Made by a program: the position numbers and the translations under genes. From positions 124,001 through 188,000 of the forward strand of contig NZ_JAAIMM010000001.1 in the NCBI RefSeq assembly GCF_013300725.1: a DNA stretch of 64,000 nt, given 5' to 3'. This stretch comes from Allocoprococcus comes (GTDB lineage Bacteria > Bacillota > Clostridia > Lachnospirales > Lachnospiraceae). This document shows positions 59,310 to 64,000 of the stretch, one piece after another (positions within the stretch are counted from its first letter, which is position 1; each line of letters opens with the position of its first letter). The notes under the pieces are model-generated. The model ran no database searches. It was not told the origin of the DNA and was given only the letters and a program-made list of their open reading frames with translations.

Positions 59310-60398
59310 ATGATATCAAATCAGATACTGCAGAATACAATTGAAGGGTTGAAATCAATTACAAGGATTGATCTTGGAGTGATGGATACAGATGGAAAGA
59401 CTTTGGCGACAACATTTCCGGAGCCTGGAGATTATGAGAATGCCGTTCTTTCATTTGTAGAATCTCCGGCAGAAAGCCAGGTGATTCAGGGGTATCAGTT
59501 TTTCAAAATTTATGATGAACACCAGCTGGAGTATATTCTGATCGCCAATGGCGGCAGTGAAGATGTTTATATGGTTGGCAAGATTGCAGCCTTTCAGATC
59601 CAGAATCTTCTGGTAGCATATAAGGAGCGTTTTGATAAGGATAATTTCATCAAAAATCTTCTTCTTGACAACCTTCTTCTGGTGGATATTTATAATCGCG
59701 CCAAAAAATTACATATTGACACAGAGGTAAAACGTGATATCTTTATAGTTGAGACTTCTCGGGAAAGAGATGTCAGTGCGCTTGACAGTCTCCGTTCTGT
59801 TCTGGGTGGAAAGGGCAAGGACTTTATTACAGCAGTTGATGAGAAGAACATCATCGTAGTAAAAGAATTAGGTCCTGGCGATGGATATCCGGAGATGGAC
59901 AAGACTGCGCATGAGATTCTCGATCTTCTGAAAGCAGAAGGAGAAGAGAATATCCGTATCGCATATGGTACGATCGTCAATGACATCAAAGAAGTATCCA
60001 AGTCTTACAAAGAAGCGAAGCTTGCGCTCGATGTAGGAAAGATCTTCTTCGACGAGAAGGAAGTTATTGCATATAGTGCGCTTGGAATCGGACGACTGAT
60101 CTATCAGCTTCCAATTCCGCTCTGCAAGATGTTTATCCGCGAAATTTTTGAGGGGAAATCTCCGGACGAATTTGATGAAGAGACGCTCACGACCATCAAT
60201 AAGTTCTTTGAGAACAGCCTGAATGTTTCCGAGACATCAAGACAGCTGTATATTCACAGAAATACACTGGTGTACCGTCTTGACAAACTGCAGAAGAGCA
60301 CAGGACTGGATCTGCGCGTATTTGAGGATGCAATCACATTCAAGATCGCGCTGATGGTAGTCAAATATATGAAATACATGGAAACACTGGAGTATTAA
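59310..60398 (+). CDS. CdaR-family transcriptional regulator
   Basis: 362 residues. The N-terminal half is a sensory region (ITRIDLGVMDTDGKTLATTFPEPGD; ANGGSEDVYMVGKIAAFQIQNLL). A GGDEF-like central domain comes next (RIAYGTIVNDIKEVSKSYKEAKLALDVGKIFF). The C-terminal HTH is NVSETSRQLYIHRNTLVYRLDKLQKSTGLDLRVFEDAITFKIAL of the PucR/CdaR type. In other bacteria CdaR activates sugar-acid genes. Here it lies 34 bp before ftsE, so a link to cell division is suggested by context only. Confidence 0.85.
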   Translation: MISNQILQNTIEGLKSITRIDLGVMDTDGKTLATTFPEPGDYENAVLSFVESPAESQVIQGYQFFKIYDEHQLEYILIANGGSEDVYMVGKIAAFQIQNLLVAYKERFDKDNFIKNLLLDNLLLVDIYNRAKKLHIDTEVKRDIFIVETSRERDVSALDSLRSVLGGKGKDFITAVDEKNIIVVKELGPGDGYPEMDKTAHEILDLLKAEGEENIRIAYGTIVNDIKEVSKSYKEAKLALDVGKIFFDEKEVIAYSALGIGRLIYQLPIPLCKMFIREIFEGKSPDEFDEETLTTINKFFENSLNVSETSRQLYIHRNTLVYRLDKLQKSTGLDLRVFEDAITFKIALMVVKYMKYMETLEY

Positions 60399-60432
60399 GT
60401 TATATCGGAGTATGGATAATTAGGAGGAGCAT

Positions 60433-61119
60433 ATGATAGAACTTAAAGAAGTTACCAAGGAATACTCGAAGGGTATTGCTGCGCTCAATGGTATCAACCT
60501 TCGGATCGAACAGGGAGAGTTCGTATTCGTAGTTGGAGACAGCGGTTCCGGAAAGTCTACGTTGATACGTCTTCTGATGAAGGAGATCGAACCAACGTCA
60601 GGTACGATTATTGTCAACGGTCAGAATCTGAATCGTATGAAACATCGCCAGATTCCGCAGTACAGAAGAGGAATCGGCGTTGTATTCCAGGATTTCAGAC
60701 TTCTGAAAGACCGCAATATTTATGAGAATATTGCATTTGCACAGCGGGTTACTGAGAAATCTACCCGTGTGATCAAAAAGAAAGTGCCGGCAGCTCTGTC
60801 ACTTGTCGGACTGGCACAGAAGTACAAAGCATTCCCGAAGGAATTGTCCGGTGGGGAACAGCAGAGAGTTGCAATTGCCAGAGCTGTTGTAAATGAGCCT
60901 GCCATTTTGCTGGCTGACGAACCGACAGGAAACCTGGATCCAACCAACTCATGGGAGATCATGAAACTTCTTGAAGAAGCGAACGAGAGAGGAACTACAG
61001 TTCTGGTAGTTACTCACAACCAGGAAATTGTAAACGAGATGAAAAAGCGCGTTATTACGATGAAGAAGGGTGTCATTGTCAGCGACGAACAAGAAGGTGG
61101 GTATAAGCATGAGGATTAG
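60433..61119 (+). CDS. ftsE: cell division ATP-binding protein FtsE
   Basis: 228 residues. Walker A GDSGSGKST, signature LSGGEQQRVAIARA and Walker B ILLADEPTGNLD are present. FtsE with FtsX forms an ABC-type complex that does not transport but switches on peptidoglycan hydrolases during division or sporulation. It overlaps ftsX by 11 bp. Confidence 0.96.
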   Translation: MIELKEVTKEYSKGIAALNGINLRIEQGEFVFVVGDSGSGKSTLIRLLMKEIEPTSGTIIVNGQNLNRMKHRQIPQYRRGIGVVFQDFRLLKDRNIYENIAFAQRVTEKSTRVIKKKVPAALSLVGLAQKYKAFPKELSGGEQQRVAIARAVVNEPAILLADEPTGNLDPTNSWEIMKLLEEANERGTTVLVVTHNQEIVNEMKKRVITMKKGVIVSDEQEGGYKHED

Positions 61120-62017
61120 TACAGTTGGATACTCCGTGAAACAGGGAGTTAAGAATATTGGAAGAAATAAGATGTTTTCACTGGCATCTGTTGCAACTAT
61201 GGCTGCATGTATCTTTGTGTTCGGACTGTTTTTCTCAATTATTATGAACTTCCAGTATATTGTACACAAAGCAGAAGAAGGCGTGGCGATCACTGTATTT
61301 TTCAATGATGATGCAACGCAGGAGCAGATTGATAATATTGGTACACAGCTTAAAAAGCAGGATGGTGTAAAAGAGATCAAGTATGTGTCTGCAGACGAAG
61401 CGTGGGAGACATTTAAGGATCAGTATTTTGGCGAATCAAGTGACCTTGCAGAAGGATTTAAAAATGATAATCCTCTGGCAGGATCTGACAACTATGAAGT
61501 ATATATGACAGATGTGGCTTCACAGAAGAAGCTGGTTTCCTTTGCGGAAAGCCTTGACGGGGTTCGCAAGGTTAACAAATCAGATACCGTAGCAAATACA
61601 CTGAACAGCGTGAACAAGCTGGTATGGTATGTATCGGCTGTTATCATCGCGATTCTTCTGGCAGTATCTATTTTCCTGATCAGCAATACGGTCACAATGG
61701 GTATTACTGTCCGAAGGGAAGAGATTGCAATCATGAAATATATCGGTGCGAAGGATGGTTTTGTACGGGCACCGTTCATCATTGAAGGTATCCTGATCGG
61801 TCTTGTCGGTGCGGCGATTCCGCTTGGTATCCTTTATATACTTTATAACAAAGCAATTACTTATATTCTTACAAAATTCAGTCTGCTGAATAATATTCTG
61901 GATTTCCTTCCGGTGGGACAGGTATACAAGACACTGCTTCCGGTCGGACTTTTACTGGGAATCGGAATTGGTTTTGTAGGAAGTTTCTTTACGATTAGAA
62001 AGCACTTAAGAGTCTAG
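61109..62017 (+). CDS. ftsX: cell division protein FtsX
   Basis: 302 residues; ATG after AAGGTGGG. One N-terminal helix, a large extracellular loop (about residues 45-170) and three C-terminal helices form the FtsX/MacB-like fold. GRNKMFSLASVATMAACIFVFGLFF is the family start. The loop contacts the hydrolase, probably the M23 protein encoded next. Confidence 0.95.
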   Translation: MRISTVGYSVKQGVKNIGRNKMFSLASVATMAACIFVFGLFFSIIMNFQYIVHKAEEGVAITVFFNDDATQEQIDNIGTQLKKQDGVKEIKYVSADEAWETFKDQYFGESSDLAEGFKNDNPLAGSDNYEVYMTDVASQKKLVSFAESLDGVRKVNKSDTVANTLNSVNKLVWYVSAVIIAILLAVSIFLISNTVTMGITVRREEIAIMKYIGAKDGFVRAPFIIEGILIGLVGAAIPLGILYILYNKAITYILTKFSLLNNILDFLPVGQVYKTLLPVGLLLGIGIGFVGSFFTIRKHLRV

Positions 62018-62043
62018 TCGCATAATATTTAAGGGAGACGAAT

Positions 62044-63216
62044 ATGATAAGAGGGAAAAAGATACTTGGGGCGTTACTGGCGTTTACGCTTTGCTTCGGT
62101 ATGGTAATTCCGGCACAGGCTGATGATATTTCGGATGCGAAAAAGAAGCAGCAGGAGCTGGAACAGCAGAAGAATACGGCTGAGGCGGAGAAGTCGGAAC
62201 TTTCTTCGGAACTGGATTCCATTGTATCAAAGATGGAGAAGACACAGTCAGATCTGACTGCAAAAGAGACTGAGATCAATGATGCAGAGACAGAGCTGGT
62301 AACTGCGAAAGCCAACGAAGATGACCAGTACCAGACGATGAAGCTGCGTATCAAGTATATGTATGAGAACGGGAGCAATGAATTCCTGGAGATCCTGATG
62401 GAAGCTAACAGTATTGCAGATCTGCTGAACAAAGCAGAATACATCAACAAGATTTCCAAATGCGACCGTGAACTTCTTGTAGAATACGAAGATACAAGAA
62501 AAGATGTCGAGAACAGAGAAAATGCACTTAAAAAAGAGTATGCAGAGCTGGAAAACCTGCAGGATGAACTTGCGGGAGAACAGGCAAATGTAGAAAAGCT
62601 TCTTGCAGATAAGAACATTCAGATCGATAACCTGACATCTGAGATCAGCAGTAATGCTGACAAACTGAAGCAGCTGATTGCAGAAGCAGAGGCGGCAGAA
62701 GCCCGCAGAAAAGAAGCAGAAGCAACGGCAGCCGCTCAGGCTGCACAGGCAGCGGCGGCAGCTCAGGCATCAGCTTCGTCAGGAACAAGCAGTTCAGGCA
62801 ATACAAGCAGCAATGCAAGTGCAACGGGAACCGGATCACTTACACATCCGGTGCCGGGGGCAGCGATTACCAGTGGCTTTGGCGGACGTGTGGCACCGAC
62901 TGCAGGTGCAACAACCGGTCATGACGGAATCGATTATGGTGCAGGATACGGAGCAGCAGTTTATGCGGCTGATTCCGGAACCGTTATTACCGCACAGTAC
63001 AACAGTGCACGTGGAAATTACATCGTAATCAATCACGGTAATGGAATGCAGACATGGTATCAGCATCTGAGTTCGATGAGCGTTACCGTGGGACAGACGG
63101 TGGCAAGAGGTCAGGTGATCGGAAATGTCGGTACGACCGGAATTTCCACAGGACCACATCTTCACTTTGAAGTTCATGTAGGTGGTGTACCGGTCAATCC
63201 ACTGAACTATCTGTAA
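62044..63216 (+). CDS. coiled-coil M23 peptidase (murein hydrolase activator-like)
   Basis: 390 residues. A signal peptide ends near AQA-DD. Residues 27-225 are a long coiled coil with heptads of Lys/Glu/Gln. An Ala/Ser-rich linker leads to the LytM/M23 domain, with zinc ligands in GHDGIDYG (His, Asp) and GPHLHFEVH. Such proteins, like PcsB, are controlled by FtsEX. Here the gene follows ftsX by 26 bp. Zinc ligands are complete, so it is likely an active endopeptidase. Confidence 0.93.
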   Translation: MIRGKKILGALLAFTLCFGMVIPAQADDISDAKKKQQELEQQKNTAEAEKSELSSELDSIVSKMEKTQSDLTAKETEINDAETELVTAKANEDDQYQTMKLRIKYMYENGSNEFLEILMEANSIADLLNKAEYINKISKCDRELLVEYEDTRKDVENRENALKKEYAELENLQDELAGEQANVEKLLADKNIQIDNLTSEISSNADKLKQLIAEAEAAEARRKEAEATAAAQAAQAAAAAQASASSGTSSSGNTSSNASATGTGSLTHPVPGAAITSGFGGRVAPTAGATTGHDGIDYGAGYGAAVYAADSGTVITAQYNSARGNYIVINHGNGMQTWYQHLSSMSVTVGQTVARGQVIGNVGTTGISTGPHLHFEVHVGGVPVNPLNYL

Positions 63217-63248
63217 GATAATACATAACAGGTATGAAAGAGTAAATG

Positions 63249-64000
63249 ATGGAAAATAATAAAAAGAATTTTTGGAAGGGGGCGCTTGCAGGCGCCCTCG
63301 CCATGTTTATGGTAGGTGCTGCGGCACTTGGAATTATGAATGTCGCAGGTGTAGACCTTGGGACCAGTCAGGAAAAGGTCGTAAATGCGCAGGAAGAGAA
63401 AAAACTGAATAAACTGAAAAAGCTGATTGATGAAAATTATCTTTATACAGATGATTTGAAAGAAGAAGATCTGGAGAACGGACTTTACAGTGGATACATT
63501 AATGCACTGGGGGATCCGTATTCTGTATATTATGATGAAGAACAGACCAAATCCCTGCAGGAATCAACTTCGGGAGAGTATTCGGGAATCGGAGTTGTTT
63601 TTTCGCAGAATCAGGAAACTAAGGTGATCACTGCAGTTCAGGTTTATGAGAACAGCCCGGCGAATGAAGCAGGTATCCAGGCGAATGATATTCTGTATAA
63701 GGTCGGAGATAAGGATGTAAGTGGAACGGATCTTTCCGATGTTGTACAGCTGATCCGCGGTGTAGAGAATACGACTGTTGATATCACAGTCCTGCGTGGG
63801 GATGATGCGAAGGAAGTGACGATGACAGTTACCCGGAGAAAAATCCAGGTGGAGACAGTCAAGTCTGAAATGAAGGATGACCAGATCGGTTATATCCGGG
63901 TTACGGAATTTGACAGTGTGACCTACGACCAGTTCAAGAGTGCACTTGACAGTCTGGAGGATCAGGGGATGAAAGGACTTGTGGTTGATCTTCGGGCGAA
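63249..64000 (+). CDS. S41-family carboxyl-terminal processing protease (partial, runs off window)
   Basis: The frame begins at two consecutive ATGs (63246, 63249) after GAAAGAG and is still open at the end of the window, 250 residues. A membrane anchor GALAGALAMFMVGAAALGIM starts the protein. LIDENYLYTDDLKEEDLENGLYSGYINALGDPYSVYYDEE is the S41 N-terminal domain, then comes a PDZ domain (GIGVVF...AGIQANDILYKVGDKDVSG) and the start of the tail-specific protease domain (IGYIRVTEFD). The Ser-Lys dyad lies beyond the window. CtpA-type proteases often follow M23/ftsEX genes. Confidence 0.92.
   Translation, partial: MENNKKNFWKGALAGALAMFMVGAAALGIMNVAGVDLGTSQEKVVNAQEEKKLNKLKKLIDENYLYTDDLKEEDLENGLYSGYINALGDPYSVYYDEEQTKSLQESTSGEYSGIGVVFSQNQETKVITAVQVYENSPANEAGIQANDILYKVGDKDVSGTDLSDVVQLIRGVENTTVDITVLRGDDAKEVTMTVTRRKIQVETVKSEMKDDQIGYIRVTEFDSVTYDQFKSALDSLEDQGMKGLVVDLRA

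Noticed and set aside
1-64000. CRISPR arrays, rRNA genes, complete insertion sequences or prophage
   Set aside because: No regularly spaced repeats with unique spacers, no rRNA signatures, and no transposase, integrase or phage structural genes were seen.

Overview
The window looks like chromosomal DNA of a spore-forming gut Firmicute, most probably a Lachnospiraceae (Dorea/Mediterraneibacter/Blautia-like). The reasons are a Streptococcus-type FASII operon with fabK and a MarR regulator, a fused accDA, a small acid-soluble spore protein, the PadR-HAAS-DUF4097-PspC module, CdaR next to ftsEX, a clostridial-style tmRNA, strong AAGGAGG ribosome binding sites, and consensus TTGACA/TATAAT promoters with 17-bp spacers. 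The genus is an inference; no rRNA gene is present.

Layout. 1-4.1 kb: EamA transporter tail, DUF6472 protein, a truncated PqqD-like fragment fused in frame to a MATE exporter, then a glycosyltransferase, a histidine phosphatase and a LURP-one protein. 4.1-4.9 kb: tRNA-Leu(CAG) whose 3' end begins a 144-bp tandem duplication. 4.9-7.2 kb: panD, panC and a BASS transporter (possible pantoate/ketopantoate carrier). 7.4-18.9 kb: the fatty acid synthesis operon fabH-acpP-fabK-fabD-fabG-fabF-accB-fabZ-accC-accDA, then a second FabK-like flavin oxidoreductase and fabT. A 630-bp fabG-fabF gap holds two inverted copies of a structured element. 19-25.7 kb: sirtuin (minus strand), YitT, a predicted propeller protein, secG-rnr-smpB, and an ECF S component. 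25.9-28.5 kb: a Phd/RelE toxin-antitoxin pair, ssrA (tmRNA), an HTH protein and an Uma2 nuclease. 28.5-38 kb: a mosaic of short units: double-cubane reductase with DUF3343, GNAT, tRNA-Val and tRNA-Met, VOC, pentapeptide protein, exonuclease, XRE regulator, SGNH hydrolase, two-gene chromate transporter, and a NADAR/DUF3791/DUF3990 cassette. 38-55.1 kb: phosphosugar mutase, Mn riboswitch with mntP, a two-component system, hisHF, ung, arsR, TPR lipoprotein, hflX, addBA and DUF1294. 55.1-64 kb: third copy of the structured element, the padR module, SASP, a divergent WecG/TagA protein, and cdaR-ftsE-ftsX-M23 peptidase-ctpA, cut at the window end.

How genes work together. The fab operon encodes a complete elongation cycle plus all acetyl-CoA carboxylase parts, probably controlled by the MarR regulator encoded at its own end. 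rnr, smpB and ssrA lie within 5 kb and make up a trans-translation/RNA decay group. FtsEX normally controls coiled-coil M23 hydrolases such as the one encoded next to it.

The two most unusual signals are these. First, a ~160-bp element is present three times (11420-11580 minus, 11824-11982 plus, 55332-55491 plus). It has a conserved core containing a covarying hairpin, closed by 31-33-bp terminal inverted repeats whose sequence is different in every copy. Second, 36503-38005 groups a NADAR-family protein with an overlapping DUF3791-DUF3990-unknown trio, a candidate ADP-ribosylation toxin/reversal module. All calls come from reading the sequence; no database search was run.
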